This document shows, piece by piece, positions 23,321 through 31,994 of a stretch of 64,000 nucleotides of DNA. The translations under genes were made by a program, and so were the position numbers. The notes below the pieces were generated by a model. The model did no database searches. It was not told the origin of the DNA and saw nothing but the letters and a program-made list of their open reading frames with translations. This DNA is from Fimbriimonadaceae bacterium (GTDB taxonomy: Bacteria > Armatimonadota > Fimbriimonadia > Fimbriimonadales > Fimbriimonadaceae): assembly GCA_019638795.1 (NCBI GenBank), contig JAHBTB010000005.1:1-64000 (forward strand), in the 5' to 3' direction. How positions within the stretch are numbered: position 1 is the stretch's first letter; the number at the start of each line of letters is the position of its first letter.

Positions 23321-23839
23321 ATGGCCGAAGAGCAGGAGCACCTGCAGTCGGAAGAGGACCTCGAGGAGATCCTCCGCCTTGCCGTGCGCCGCTCGCCCTT
23401 CGACGGCGACCTGCGGGCCCGTCTCCGCCAGAACGCCGAGGAACTCGGGATCACCGCGGAGCAGCTTGCCGCCGCCGAGGCTGAGTACGCCCTGCGCAAG
23501 CAAGAGGACGAACGCCTGAGACGCGAGCGCGAAGCCTATGAGGCCGACTTGGCCGCGTTCCGCAAGTCGCGGTGGTCAGGCTTTTACCGTAGCCTCGCCA
23601 GCTACCTGGCGATCAACGGCTTCATCCACGCGATCAATTGGGCGACCAGCGGCGGAGACATGAGGCCCTACTGGGCGGTCTGGCCGCTCCTCGGCATGGG
23701 CATCGGCATTGTCAGTCATCTGGCCCGGCTGGTCTTTTCGTCACGAGAAGAGGACGAGCGGAAGTTCCGGAAGTGGCGGATCAAGAACGGCGTCCTCGCC
23801 CGGGTCGAGGGCTTCGTCAACCCCAAGGGCCGCGACTAA
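23321..23839 (+). CDS. 2TM domain-containing protein
   Basis: 172 residues. Residues ~5-85 are charged and helical with coiled-coil character (EEQEHLQSEEDLEEILRLA, RKQEDERLRREREAYEADL). Two membrane segments follow (SLASYLAINGFIHAINWAT and YWAVWPLLGMGIGIVSHLARL), then a basic tail FRKWRIKNGVLARVEGF. This matches the small 2TM domain seen at the ends of many bacterial membrane proteins. The ATG at 23321 is chosen because the longer frame runs antisense through the FAD oxidoreductase. The stop overlaps the crcB stop by 4 nt. Function unknown. Confidence 0.8.
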   Translation: MAEEQEHLQSEEDLEEILRLAVRRSPFDGDLRARLRQNAEELGITAEQLAAAEAEYALRKQEDERLRREREAYEADLAAFRKSRWSGFYRSLASYLAINGFIHAINWATSGGDMRPYWAVWPLLGMGIGIVSHLARLVFSSREEDERKFRKWRIKNGVLARVEGFVNPKGRD

Positions 23840-24240
23840 CCGACCGGGGCGAGAAGGCGGCTGACACCGTAGTATCCCGCCGCGCAAAAGGCCAAGCCGA
23901 GGAGCAGAGACCCGAACGCATAGCCGAGGGCCGGCAAGAACTGGCCCTTCTCTAACTGATAGAAGATGTCGAGGGAAAACGACGAGAAGGTCGTGAAGCC
24001 GCCGAGCACACCGACCACGACGAAGAGTTGCCATCCAAGGAGCACGGGTCGGTGGGCCATGAGAGCGGCGACGACGCCGATGGCCAAGCTACCGACCACG
24101 TTGATGGCGAGGGTCGACCATGGGAACGAAGTCTGGCCCATCGCCTTGAACCAGACACCGGTCCAATAGCGCGCGTTCGCCCCGAGGGCGGCCCCTACCG
24201 CCACCGCCAGACTGTCGCGTACGGCGTGGACGACGGCCAC
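23836..24240 (-). CDS. crcB: Fluoride efflux channel CrcB/Fluc
   Basis: 134 residues with four membrane segments. Family motifs are present: GAALGANARYWTG at the start, TLAINVVGSLAIG (pore Asn) and GVLGGFTTFSSFSLD with the phenylalanines of the fluoride path. It forms a dual-topology dimer that lets fluoride leave the cell. No fluoride riboswitch fits upstream, since the DivIVA-like gene ends 6 nt before the start; expression is probably from the coaD promoter. Confidence 0.95.
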   Translation of the reverse strand: MAVVHAVRDSLAVAVGAALGANARYWTGVWFKAMGQTSFPWSTLAINVVGSLAIGVVAALMAHRPVLLGWQLFVVVGVLGGFTTFSSFSLDIFYQLEKGQFLPALGYAFGSLLLGLAFCAAGYYGVSRLLAPVG

Positions 24241-24246
24241 CGCAGG

Positions 24247-24825
24247 TCAAACCTTGCTGCGCTCGCGGGCCTCGGCCGAGACGACGGCCTTTTCGGAAAC
24301 CGCCTCGATCTCGGTGCGCCCCTTCTCGACGGTGGCCAGGACACGGCCGACGACGCCTTCCAGGCTGCTCAAGACGTCGTACACGTACTTGTCCGCCCCC
24401 CGGCGCATGTCGCGGGCCTCGCGCTCCACGGCGTTGCGGATTTCATCGGCCTGGGCCTTGGCGATCTTGAGCACCTCGCTCTCGCTGACCAGTTGGGCCT
24501 GCTGGATACGGGCTTGCTCCAGAATGCGGTCGGCCTCCTTTTGAGCGGCGTCAAGAATCGACTGGCCCTCGCGCTCGGCCTGGCTGAGCAGGCTGTCCGA
24601 CTCCTCTTTGGCGGTCTCGACCAACCGCTCGCTTTCTCGGGCGAGCGACGCGGCGTCCCGCAGGTCGCGCGGCAATGACGCCCGGATCTTGTCCACCTGC
24701 ATCGCCATGTCGTCTTGGTTGAAACCAAAGGCGATACCGAGGAACGTCTTGGGACGCCGGATCTCCTGCTTGAGGTTGTCCAGCAGGCGCATGACGTCGA
24801 TCGAGTAGTCGTTGCGGACAGACAT
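24247..24825 (-). CDS. DivIVA-like coiled-coil protein
   Basis: 192 residues, almost entirely helical with heptad patterns: SIDVMRLLDNLKQEIRRP at the N-terminus, then ARESERLVETAKEESDSLL, EADRILEQARIQQAQL and VEREARDMRRGADKYV. Such DivIVA/V-ATPase-G-like proteins next to coaD occur in several phyla and are thought to act in cell-envelope growth or as scaffolds. No membrane segment. It lies between coaD and crcB on the same strand. Exact role is not known. Confidence 0.7.
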   Translation of the reverse strand: MSVRNDYSIDVMRLLDNLKQEIRRPKTFLGIAFGFNQDDMAMQVDKIRASLPRDLRDAASLARESERLVETAKEESDSLLSQAEREGQSILDAAQKEADRILEQARIQQAQLVSESEVLKIAKAQADEIRNAVEREARDMRRGADKYVYDVLSSLEGVVGRVLATVEKGRTEIEAVSEKAVVSAEARERSKV

Positions 24826-24885
24826 GGGTGCTCTAGCTCAGTCTAACAGGTCCCCCGCCCTTGGCACCGCCAGGTACCCCCGTAC

Positions 24886-25365
24886 TTATGCCAGGGCTTT
24901 CTTGATCTTTTCCACGACGGCGGGCGGGACGAACCCCTCGTAACGGCCACCAAGCCGCGCGACTTCGCGAACGACCGAACTGGCCAGGAAGCTGTGTTCT
25001 TCCTTGGTGATGAGGAAGACCGTCTCGATCTCCGGGGCCATTGCCCGGTTCGCCAACGTCACCCGGAACTCGTAGTCGTAGTCGCTGATCGCGCGCAGAC
25101 CCCGGACGATGCACTGGCAATCCTGCTCCCGGGCATAGTCGACTAGCAACCCCCGAAACGAGTCGACGCGCACGTTGGCGATGTGGGCGGTGCATTCCTG
25201 CAAGGCCTCGACGCGGTCCTCGACCGACAGGAACGGGGTCTTGTCGCTGTTGTGGCCGACCGCGACGACCAGTTGGTCGAAGAGGTCCGCGGCGCGGGCG
25301 ACGACGTCCAGATGCCCGATGGTCGGCGGATCAAACGAGCCGGGATAGATCGCCAGTCGCGTCAT
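24886..25365 (-). CDS. coaD: Phosphopantetheine adenylyltransferase
   Basis: 159 residues, standard size. The N-terminal IYPGSFDPPTIGHLDVV carries the (T/H)xGH nucleotidyltransferase motif, and the C-terminal part has FLASSVVREVARLGG, where the family's ISS(S/T)xVR loop binds ATP. AVGHNSDKTPFL, CIVRGLRAISDYDYE and MAPEIETVFL are also conserved. The enzyme transfers AMP to 4'-phosphopantetheine in CoA synthesis. The ATG at 25365 is chosen; the 25383 start adds six residues before the conserved strand. Confidence 0.96.
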   Translation of the reverse strand: MTRLAIYPGSFDPPTIGHLDVVARAADLFDQLVVAVGHNSDKTPFLSVEDRVEALQECTAHIANVRVDSFRGLLVDYAREQDCQCIVRGLRAISDYDYEFRVTLANRAMAPEIETVFLITKEEHSFLASSVVREVARLGGRYEGFVPPAVVEKIKKALA

Positions 25366-25390
25366 CGCGGGAAGTCTAGCCAATCAAGGG

Positions 25391-25729
25391 CTACAAGTGG
25401 GCGTGTTGCGGCTTCATCACCGGGTCGAGCCGGGCCGCCTCAAGGATCACCGCCAGCAGGCCGGGAAACCGGGCGTCCAGATCTTCGGTGCGGACACTGT
25501 TCAGCATCGCGACGCCCTCGGGCCGCATCCGGATCACCCCGGCCTCGCGCAAGACCCGCAGGTGATGGGAGACGGTGGACTTCGGGGCGTTGGCCGTGCA
25601 CCGGCCGCAGGTGACCTCGCCTTGGTCGACAAGGCACAGGACGATCTGCATGCGGGCAGGGTCACTCAGGGCGTGCAACACGTTTTCCAGCCGGATCATT
25701 TCCGTCACTGGGTGGTGGAGCTCCCGCAT
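25391..25729 (-). CDS. ArsR/SmtB-family transcriptional regulator
   Basis: 112 residues with a winged helix: ALSDPARMQIVLCLVDQGEVTCG, recognition helix KSTVSHHLRVLREAGVI and wing RMRPEGVAML. CGRC in the helix before the recognition helix is close to the position of the metal-binding Cys pair of ArsR/SmtB sensors, so thiol or metal sensing is possible. Targets are not obvious; the nearest upstream gene is a lipoprotein on the same strand, separated by a terminator. Confidence 0.85.
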   Translation of the reverse strand: MRELHHPVTEMIRLENVLHALSDPARMQIVLCLVDQGEVTCGRCTANAPKSTVSHHLRVLREAGVIRMRPEGVAMLNSVRTEDLDARFPGLLAVILEAARLDPVMKPQHAHL

Positions 25730-25784
25730 GGCCGTTCAATTATGTCTTACGCCGAGCTTCAAACTGAGTTCCCCGCCCGGGCAC

Positions 25785-25815
25785 AAAGAAAGGGCGGGGC
25801 CTGTCGGCCCCGCCC
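25785..25815 (-). terminator. Terminator of the repeat lipoprotein gene
   Basis: 10-bp perfect stem GGGCGGGGCC / GGCCCCGCCC with a TGTC loop, followed on the minus strand by TTTCTTTG. Confidence 0.85.
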
Positions 25816-25847
25816 AGTCATGGGGCGCTTACGCGCCCGAATTCAGA

Positions 25848-26156
25848 TTAGTGACCCTCAGTCTTCGGGGCTTCGCCAGCGGGGGCGGCACCGTCGGTCT
25901 TGGGGGCTTCGCCAGCCGGGGCGGCGCCGTCAGTCTTGGGAGCTTCGCCAGCGGGGGCGGCAGCGTCGGTCTTCGGGGCCTCGCCAGCCGGGGCGGCAGC
26001 GTCGGTCTTCGGCGCGTCCGTCTTCGGGGCTTCGGTCTTCGCAGCGTCGGTCTTGGCCGCTTCGCCGCCGGCGGCCGGCTGCTCGCCGCAACCAACCAGC
26101 GCAAAGGAACCGAGGATCGCGGCCACGAGGGCCATGAGCATGATCTTGTTCTTCAT
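25848..26156 (-). CDS. Small lipoprotein with 12-residue repeats
   Basis: 102 residues. Signal MKNKIMLMALVAAILGSFALVGC ends in a lipobox (LVGC), so it should be a lipid-anchored envelope protein. After a KTDAAKTEAPKTD linker come four units of TD(A/G)AAPAGEAPK, residues 51-98, then EGH. The mature chain is thus an extended Ala-Pro-Lys-rich, low-complexity stalk with no folded domain. The ATG at 26156 is chosen because it gives a proper signal; a longer frame from 26258 does not. Short size and free-standing terminator suggest an abundant structural lipoprotein, perhaps wall-bridging, which is inference. Confidence 0.78.
   Translation of the reverse strand: MKNKIMLMALVAAILGSFALVGCGEQPAAGGEAAKTDAAKTEAPKTDAPKTDAAAPAGEAPKTDAAAPAGEAPKTDGAAPAGEAPKTDGAAPAGEAPKTEGH
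25863..26006. repeat. Four tandem 36-bp coding repeats
   Basis: 4 x 36 bp inside the lipoprotein gene, each coding TD-x-AAPAGEAPK. Units are nearly identical at the DNA level, which allows copy-number change by slippage or recombination without loss of frame. Confidence 0.85.
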
Positions 26157-26335
26157 GTGTGTCTCCTGTGTCTCAGTGTCGCCGGCAGGTCCCGTCAAGA
26201 CCGTTAGCGGCGTCACCTCGGCGCCCCTTTCAAAGGGACGACCGAGAATAACATACACCGTGTCAATAATGGGCGATCCGGACAGGGGCTAGAAGGCCCA
26301 TAGGTATTTTTACTGGTCGCCCAGGTTCAAATGTA

Positions 26336-26371
26336 CCCGGCCCCGCCGCATAGATTTGTGGCGGGGCCGGG
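26336..26371 (-). terminator. Terminator of the first pil operon
   Basis: 12-bp perfect stem CCCGGCCCCGCC / GGCGGGGCCGGG about 20 nt past the pilQ stop on the minus strand. The tail TACATTTG is only weakly T-rich. Confidence 0.75.
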
Positions 26372-26390
26372 GCTCACTGAACCCTAAGGG

Positions 26391-29021
26391 TTACTTTCCG
26401 CCCTTCTTGTCCTTGTCCGATCCGAAGTACTCCTTCATCGGGTCGGGGTTGTTCGTCAAGCCGGTCCGCGGCGAGGCGGCGTGGGCCCGGTTACCCGAGT
26501 CAACGACGTTCGCGGTCAGGAAGAACACGATCTCCGTGCGTGTCCGGCTGTTGGTCGTCCGGCTGAACAGGTAGCCGATCAGCGGGAGGTCTTTCAGGAA
26601 CGGGATGCCGCTGACTGACTTGCGGTCCTGGTCTTGGATGAGGCCGCCGATCGCGATCGTCTCCCCGCTGTTCATGTTCACGAACTGGTTCGTCGTGCGG
26701 TCGCTGGTCTGCGGAAGGCTTCCGCCGCCCGGGACCGTCGTGAAGCCGGTCAGGAGGCTGAAGTTCTGGTTCAGGTCAAGAGCGATGGCGCCGTTGCTGC
26801 CGATGCGGGCGTTGATGTCGAACCGCACGCCGACCTTGAGCTCGTCGGTGACGACGGTCGGGCCGTTTTGGCTGTTCGTGATCGACTTGATGTACCGGAC
26901 GGTGTCACCGACGAACAGGTTCGTCGAGCGGCCGTCGGAGATCAAGGCGTTCGGGCGGGCGATCATCTTGTTGGTGCCGGCCAGTTGGTCCAGGGTGCCA
27001 AGCACCGAGTGGGTGTAGCCGTCCTTGAAGCCAAACTCACCGCTGACGGTGCCGGACGCGCTGGCGCTGCCGCCACCCTGGCCCAGGCGGAACACGGTGG
27101 CACGGCCCGGATCAAGGATGCTCCAGTCGAGACCGAGCTTCAGGGCGTCCTCTTTGGTGAGCTCCATGACGCGGAGTTCAAGGGCGACCTGCTTCGGCGC
27201 GACGTCGATCAGCGACACGAACTTGCGGACTTCGTCGATCGAGGTCTTGGACCCGCGGACGACGAGCTTCATCGGCTCAAGGCCCGTGATGTTCTGGCTC
27301 GTCGAGCTGGTCGTACCGCCGCCCGACGCCGGAGGAGTCGCGGTACCACCCGACGACGCTCCGCCCGAGCTCTGCTGGCTGGACACCGAACCGCCTGCGC
27401 CAGGCGTCACCGGCTGGGCAAAGGTCCAGACCGAGATGTTCGGGAACCGCTGGCGGACCTGGGCCAAGGCGAGGGCCGGCTCGATGTATTCCAGGTCGAT
27501 GATCTCGTCTTCCTTCTGGAACTGGCCCTGTTCGGAGACGTAGGTCTTGCCCGACGCCTCGCAGAGGTCCTTGTCCAGGTTGCTGGCGACCTTGGTCAAG
27601 GTGGCGAGCTGGCTCTTGGGGCCGACGAGCATGATCACCTTCGTCCCCGGGACGCCGGGGATGTTGTCGTCGACGACGGCCTCGCTCAGCGAGAACTCGC
27701 TGGACCGCGGGTCGGCGGCGATCAACATTTGCATCGTCGTCTTGATCTTGTCCGTGCTGCCGGACTGGATATGGATGACCGACGTGCCCAAGTCTTCCGA
27801 CTTGTTGAGGGTGCTCGAGCTGGCGATCTGCTTGTCGAGCTCGTGGATGTAGCCCTCGACCTCTTCGACACGGGCCGGGTCTCCCACGACCATCAGATAG
27901 AACGCCTTCGTCGGAGCCGCCGCCTTGGGAGCGGTCTGCTGGGCCGGTTTAGCCTCGCCCTTCTCACCCTCGGCGGGCTGCGGGACAGTCATCGGCATGA
28001 TCGGGAGGTCACCCGTGCCAGGGACGATGATCTCGTAGTAGCCGTTCTTGCCCTCGGCCGGGATGGCTTTCAGTGCCGCGTCGCGGATCTGCGGGGCCGC
28101 CCCGCTGACCAAGTTGACGACCCGGGTCTCGAACTTGTTGTTCGTCCGGTCGACGACCATCCGCATAGCCTGGCTGAAGCTCTGGCTCGGCGTGACGATG
28201 TACGTGGACCCGACGCGGGCGTAGCGAAGGCCCGACATCGCGGTGACGAAGCTGAGGGCCTCGTCAAGGGTGACCTTGTTCAGCGAGACGGTCAGCTTGA
28301 CCGGCTTTTCCGCCGGGCTGACGTCGGGTGACACGACGATGTTCTCGCTGGTCTGGATCGCCAGGGCCTTGAGGATCTGGACGACGTCCGTGCTGACGAA
28401 GTCGAGCGAGACGGTCGGAGCCAGCCGCACGGTGTCGCGGACGACGGTCGTCTGGGTGTCGGACGGGGTGTTACGGCTGTCGTTCAGCGTCAGGCGCATC
28501 GCCTCCTCCAGCGACCAGGGCTTGGCCTGGGCTGTCGTGGCACCCGTCAATTTGGCCTCCATACCGAGGTCCTTCGGCGGCGTCGGCGCCTTGATCACCT
28601 GGGGAGCCGCTTTCACCGGCGTGACCGTCGGGCTCGTGGCACCCTTGCTCGGAACCGTCACGACCCAGTTGTTGCCGATGAACTCAAGCTTGGGCTCGAC
28701 GTCGCCGTCGGTCTTGAACGCGACACGGACACGGGGCGGGCGGCTGGTGTACCAGACGCACTGCACGTTCTTGATGCCGTCCGCATCGACGTCGATCGTC
28801 GACTTCCGGCCGTCCAGCCGGGCAAAGAACTCCAGGATATAGGAGGTGTGGCGGTTGGCCCAAAGAACTTTCGGCTTCGAGACGTCCGTTCCCTGGATCC
28901 AGAATTGGCGCGCGCCGTCGGCTGTCTTGACCTCGACGCCCTCGATGCTCGCCTTTTGGGCGTATGCAGGGGCGACGAAGCTCACCAAGGCCGCCGCCGC
29001 GACGATGCGTGTGTTCTTCAT
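26391..29021 (-). CDS. pilQ: Type IV pilus secretin PilQ-like
   Basis: 876 residues: signal peptide ending AYA-Q, an N-terminal AMIN-like beta domain (IEGVEVKTADGARQFWI), an STN/N0 domain (VSLDFVSTDVVQILKALAIQTS), N1-type repeats, a Gly/Ser-rich linker around residue 560, and the C-terminal secretin domain with VALELRVMELTKEDALKLG, GETIAIGGLIQD and GIPFLKDLPLIGYLF. Secretins form the outer-membrane ring through which the pilus or substrates leave. It is the last gene of an ExeA-HTH-PilM-N-O-P-Q operon and is followed by a strong hairpin. The C-terminal KDKKGGK tail is charged. Confidence 0.93.
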   Translation of the reverse strand: MKNTRIVAAAALVSFVAPAYAQKASIEGVEVKTADGARQFWIQGTDVSKPKVLWANRHTSYILEFFARLDGRKSTIDVDADGIKNVQCVWYTSRPPRVRVAFKTDGDVEPKLEFIGNNWVVTVPSKGATSPTVTPVKAAPQVIKAPTPPKDLGMEAKLTGATTAQAKPWSLEEAMRLTLNDSRNTPSDTQTTVVRDTVRLAPTVSLDFVSTDVVQILKALAIQTSENIVVSPDVSPAEKPVKLTVSLNKVTLDEALSFVTAMSGLRYARVGSTYIVTPSQSFSQAMRMVVDRTNNKFETRVVNLVSGAAPQIRDAALKAIPAEGKNGYYEIIVPGTGDLPIMPMTVPQPAEGEKGEAKPAQQTAPKAAAPTKAFYLMVVGDPARVEEVEGYIHELDKQIASSSTLNKSEDLGTSVIHIQSGSTDKIKTTMQMLIAADPRSSEFSLSEAVVDDNIPGVPGTKVIMLVGPKSQLATLTKVASNLDKDLCEASGKTYVSEQGQFQKEDEIIDLEYIEPALALAQVRQRFPNISVWTFAQPVTPGAGGSVSSQQSSGGASSGGTATPPASGGGTTSSTSQNITGLEPMKLVVRGSKTSIDEVRKFVSLIDVAPKQVALELRVMELTKEDALKLGLDWSILDPGRATVFRLGQGGGSASASGTVSGEFGFKDGYTHSVLGTLDQLAGTNKMIARPNALISDGRSTNLFVGDTVRYIKSITNSQNGPTVVTDELKVGVRFDINARIGSNGAIALDLNQNFSLLTGFTTVPGGGSLPQTSDRTTNQFVNMNSGETIAIGGLIQDQDRKSVSGIPFLKDLPLIGYLFSRTTNSRTRTEIVFFLTANVVDSGNRAHAASPRTGLTNNPDPMKEYFGSDKDKKGGK

Positions 29022-29024
29022 GGT

Positions 29025-29657
29025 TTAGCTTCCTTCCTCAATCGGCAGCGTCTTGCTCTTGCCGTTCTCGTTGACAGTGATCTGTCCCTTCTCGATGTTC
29101 GTGACACGGGTCGTGGGGTCCAGCTGGCCACCCTGCGGGACGAGCCGCTGGTTGCCGTTGGAGTCCTCGATGACGACGACTGATTTCTTGCCGACCAGCA
29201 CACCCTTCACCCGATAGCGCGGCACGATCTGCGCCGGCAGCTGGTTCCCGTTCGGGAGTTGGCCGCCGTTCGGCATCGGGAGTTGCCAAGGGGCGGTGCC
29301 GCCTTCCATCCGGGGAGGACGGGAAGACCGGCCGCTCTTGGCTGGCGCAGAGGGCTTCTGCACCGGCGGGGCAGGAGGCGGCTCAACCGCGCTCTTGGCT
29401 TCGGCAGGGACGGCGAACGGGTCACGTGACTCCATCGAACCGTAGGCGCCCATCGAGGCGATCAACTTGTTGATCTTCTCCTGGGCCGGGTCGACCGTCG
29501 TCTCCGGTTCCGCGGCTTTTTCGCTTCCCTTTGTCGTCGCCTGGGGCTTGGCAGCCGCAGACGAGCCGCCGCCACCGCCCATCAGGGTGAACGCGCCGAC
29601 GGCGCATAGCACCATGACGAGCGCACCGACGACCAGTAGTTTCTTCTTGTCTTGCAT
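29025..29657 (-). CDS. PilP-like pilus assembly protein
   Basis: 210 residues with an N-terminal membrane anchor (LLVVGALVMVLCAVGAFTL) and a long Pro/Gly-rich linker. MESRDPFAVP is the start of the PilP-like segment, and the C-terminal small beta domain reads YRVKGVLVGKKSVVVIEDSNG and VPQGGQLDPTTRVTNI. PilP links the inner-membrane PilN/O pair to the secretin. Unlike typical PilP it has no lipobox but a membrane helix. It sits between pilO (stop and start overlap by 1 nt) and pilQ (3-nt gap), which fixes the call despite weak overall conservation. Confidence 0.82.
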   Translation of the reverse strand: MQDKKKLLVVGALVMVLCAVGAFTLMGGGGGSSAAAKPQATTKGSEKAAEPETTVDPAQEKINKLIASMGAYGSMESRDPFAVPAEAKSAVEPPPAPPVQKPSAPAKSGRSSRPPRMEGGTAPWQLPMPNGGQLPNGNQLPAQIVPRYRVKGVLVGKKSVVVIEDSNGNQRLVPQGGQLDPTTRVTNIEKGQITVNENGKSKTLPIEEGS

Positions 29658-30295
29658 TATTGGCCACCGCCTGGGGTGTTGTTGGCCTGGAGGTCGCCCT
29701 TGGGCTGCTCGTCGGCCTGCTTGAAGATGTAGGCTTTGAGGCGGATCGTCGCCTCGACGGTCGCGGCGTTCGGCGCTCCTTGGTCACGCTTGGGCATGAC
29801 GTTCACCGATTGGACCGAGACGATCTTGGGGAAGATCTGGAGGTCGGTGAGCATCTTCTCGATCGAGGTGTACGAACCTCGGCCGGAGACGTCGAACTCG
29901 ACCTCGTCGTAAGCCTTTTCCTTAAGGGACTTGGCGTCGCCGGTCGAGGCCGGGGTCTGGACCGCCGACGGGTTCGACTGCTTGAAAACAGTCACCCGCA
30001 TGTTGTTCTTGTTGCCCACCGCCTCCAACTCTTGGAGAAGAGTCGGGACGTACGCCAGGGTGGGGACACCTCCCTCCAGGTGGGTCAGCTCGGTCGAGGC
30101 CTTATAGAGCTCGGCCTGGGCCGCCTGAAGGTCTTGCTGGAGCTTCGACTCGTCCGGGGTGGCGGCGCGGATCTTGGCGAGGTTCGCTTCGGCGTCGCCA
30201 TGGACAGTGTACTGCCAGTAGACGAGGCCTCCACCCACGGCGACGACCGCCACCGCGGCGAGGACGATTGACTTGGCCGGGTTTGCTGGCTTCAT
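29657..30295 (-). CDS. pilO: Type IV pilus alignment protein PilO-like
   Basis: 212 residues: one membrane segment near the N-terminus (SIVLAAVAVVAVGGGLVYW), a coiled coil (DESKLQQDLQAAQAELYKAS), then the ferredoxin-like periplasmic domain with VPTLLQELEAVGNKNNMRVT, a GDAKSLKEKAYDEVEFDVSG strand-loop and YTSIEKMLTDLQIFPKIVSV. This order is diagnostic of PilO. It pairs with PilN in the periplasm and holds PilP. The gene overlaps pilN by 4 nt and pilP by 1 nt. Confidence 0.88.
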   Translation of the reverse strand: MKPANPAKSIVLAAVAVVAVGGGLVYWQYTVHGDAEANLAKIRAATPDESKLQQDLQAAQAELYKASTELTHLEGGVPTLAYVPTLLQELEAVGNKNNMRVTVFKQSNPSAVQTPASTGDAKSLKEKAYDEVEFDVSGRGSYTSIEKMLTDLQIFPKIVSVQSVNVMPKRDQGAPNAATVEATIRLKAYIFKQADEQPKGDLQANNTPGGGQ

Positions 30296-30888
30296 GCTGA
30301 TTTGGCCTCCTTAGACTTGGCTTCTTCACCGGAGCCCTTCAGCTCGGCGGTGACTTCGAACTCGTAGACCTTGGTGTTGCCCTGGGCCGTCTTTTCTGTG
30401 GTCGACTTCAACGTCGGGTTCTGGAGTTCGTTGCAGTACGTCAGGCGCAAGGTGAACTCCGAGGCCGACTCATGGCTCGACGCCATCCCCGTGAAGGTCA
30501 CGAGGACAGGCTTCGTCTTGTCGGTCTGCGTCGTCTTGATGCCCGTCAGCCAGGAGCCCTTCGGCGTGTTCCCGGACAGGTGGTTCAGGACGATGTTCCA
30601 CTTCTGCGTCGCGTCTTTGGCCTTCTTCAGGGTCTCGATCCGCGGGGTCAGGCGGTCGATCTCCTTTTCGGCGTCGTCAAGCTGCTTCAGGATCGGGGCG
30701 AGTTTCTTTTGCTTGGCCTCGAGGTTGGAAGCCTCCAGGTTCAGCCTCGTCGTGTCGAGCAGCAGGGCTCCGGCCCCGATCAGGGCCAGGCCACCGGCGC
30801 CGAGGGTCCCCAAAAGGGCCGTCTTGGCCTTTTGCTCGCGCTGGCGTGCGGCCAGGCGCTGTTCACGGATCAGGTTGATCAATGGCAT
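30292..30888 (-). CDS. pilN: Type IV pilus alignment protein PilN-like
   Basis: 198 residues. It starts MPLINLIREQRLAARQREQ, with the INLI motif by which PilN binds the groove of PilM. A membrane segment (LLGTLGAGGLALIGAGALLL), a coiled coil (ASNLEAKQKKLAPILKQLDDAEKEIDRL) and a small ferredoxin-like domain with WLTGIKTTQ and FTLRLTYCNELQNP follow. It is the inner-membrane link between cytosolic PilM and periplasmic PilO. The gap to pilM is 17 nt. Confidence 0.9.
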   Translation of the reverse strand: MPLINLIREQRLAARQREQKAKTALLGTLGAGGLALIGAGALLLDTTRLNLEASNLEAKQKKLAPILKQLDDAEKEIDRLTPRIETLKKAKDATQKWNIVLNHLSGNTPKGSWLTGIKTTQTDKTKPVLVTFTGMASSHESASEFTLRLTYCNELQNPTLKSTTEKTAQGNTKVYEFEVTAELKGSGEEAKSKEAKSA

Positions 30889-30905
30889 GGTGCTTCTCTC
30901 TCGGC

Positions 30906-31994
30906 TCAGGCCGCCTTGGCAAAGGCCCTCATCGCCAGTCCGGACGCCACGACTAGGTCGAGGCCCCGTTCTCCGTCGTCAAGCAGGCCGTTGGCGACCC
31001 GCGGGTTGTCGAAGACGCCGCTGGCCATGACCTGCATGCCCAGCTTGTTGCCCATGTATTCGGCCAGCCCGACGAACTTGGCCCCGCCGCCGGCGACGAC
31101 CAGGTGGGTCACCGGGTTAGGCGTGCCGTTCTCGGTCTGCTGGGACTGGTAGTAGTTCAGCGACCGGCGGATTTCACGGATCAGGTCGTCAAGATGCGGC
31201 TGGACGACACGAAGCGGTGGGTTCTCCACCACTTGGCCCTCGGTAAGCAGCGTCGTCAGGTCAAGGGCGGCCTTGCCTGACTCGGCCTCGGTGTCGCTGA
31301 GCTTGAAGTACGTCTTCAGGGCGTCGGTCAACACCTGCCCGGCCTGCGGGATGGTGCGGCACATCGCGAACTGCCCCTTCGAGACGACGCTCACCGACGT
31401 GGTGGCGGCCCCGATGTCGACGACGGCGACGCTCAGTTCCTTGAGGACGTTGTTGTCTTCCACCTCGACGACCGCCCGGTAGTGGGCGAAGGCCTCGATG
31501 TCGACGATCTCGACCTCAAGTCCGGCCGCCTTGCAGGCGGCGACACGGCTGTTGACCATGTCCTTGGGCGACGCGACGATCAGGACGTCCATTTGGCCGT
31601 CCGGCGTCTCGCCGGAGATCTCAAACTCGATGAAGCTGTCCTCGATGCTGGACGGCACGTATCGCCCCGCCTCATAGCGGATCGACTTCCGTAGGGTCGT
31701 CTCGTTCATCTTGGGGATCGCGACGTTACGCACGATCACCGAGCCGCCCGAGACGCCGACCACGGCGCAGTCGGCGTGGATTCCGGCCTGGCGCATGCCG
31801 GCCTTGATCGCCGCACCCACGGGGTCCGGGTCGATGACGATGCCCTCTTTGACGGCGTCGTCAGGCGTGTGGACGTTGAAGGCCTTGGTGACCTTCCACC
31901 CCGCACTCGTCTTCTCGACCTGGGCGCCTTTGATGGCGTGGTGGCCGATGTCGACGCCGAGGAACGACTTCTTCTTAAAGAGACTAAGCGACAT
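30906..31994 (-). CDS. pilM: Type IV pilus assembly ATPase-fold protein PilM
   Basis: 362 residues with the actin-like/FtsA fold: FLGVDIGHHAIKGAQVE (phosphate-1), VAVVDIGAATTSVSVVSKG (phosphate-2) and HLVVAGGGAKFVGLAEYM (adenosine loop). SIRYEAGRYVPSSIEDSFIEFEI is a PilM signature. It binds the N-terminal peptide of PilN on the cytosolic face. The ATG at 31994 (MSLSLFKKKSFLG) is chosen over the longer frame from 32156, which reads antisense to nothing and lies inside the HTH gene; it overlaps that gene by 11 nt. Confidence 0.94.
   Translation of the reverse strand: MSLSLFKKKSFLGVDIGHHAIKGAQVEKTSAGWKVTKAFNVHTPDDAVKEGIVIDPDPVGAAIKAGMRQAGIHADCAVVGVSGGSVIVRNVAIPKMNETTLRKSIRYEAGRYVPSSIEDSFIEFEISGETPDGQMDVLIVASPKDMVNSRVAACKAAGLEVEIVDIEAFAHYRAVVEVEDNNVLKELSVAVVDIGAATTSVSVVSKGQFAMCRTIPQAGQVLTDALKTYFKLSDTEAESGKAALDLTTLLTEGQVVENPPLRVVQPHLDDLIREIRRSLNYYQSQQTENGTPNPVTHLVVAGGGAKFVGLAEYMGNKLGMQVMASGVFDNPRVANGLLDDGERGLDLVVASGLAMRAFAKAA

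Noticed and set aside
24241-24246. Fluoride riboswitch for crcB
   Set aside because: Only 6 nt separate crcB from the upstream gene, too short for the aptamer.
25863-26006. 36-bp repeats as a CRISPR array
   Set aside because: Repeats are adjacent with no spacers, are in coding frame and no cas genes are near.
26634-28331. 565-codon plus-strand frame opposite pilQ
   Set aside because: Shadow of the secretin gene; no ribosome binding site and biased composition.
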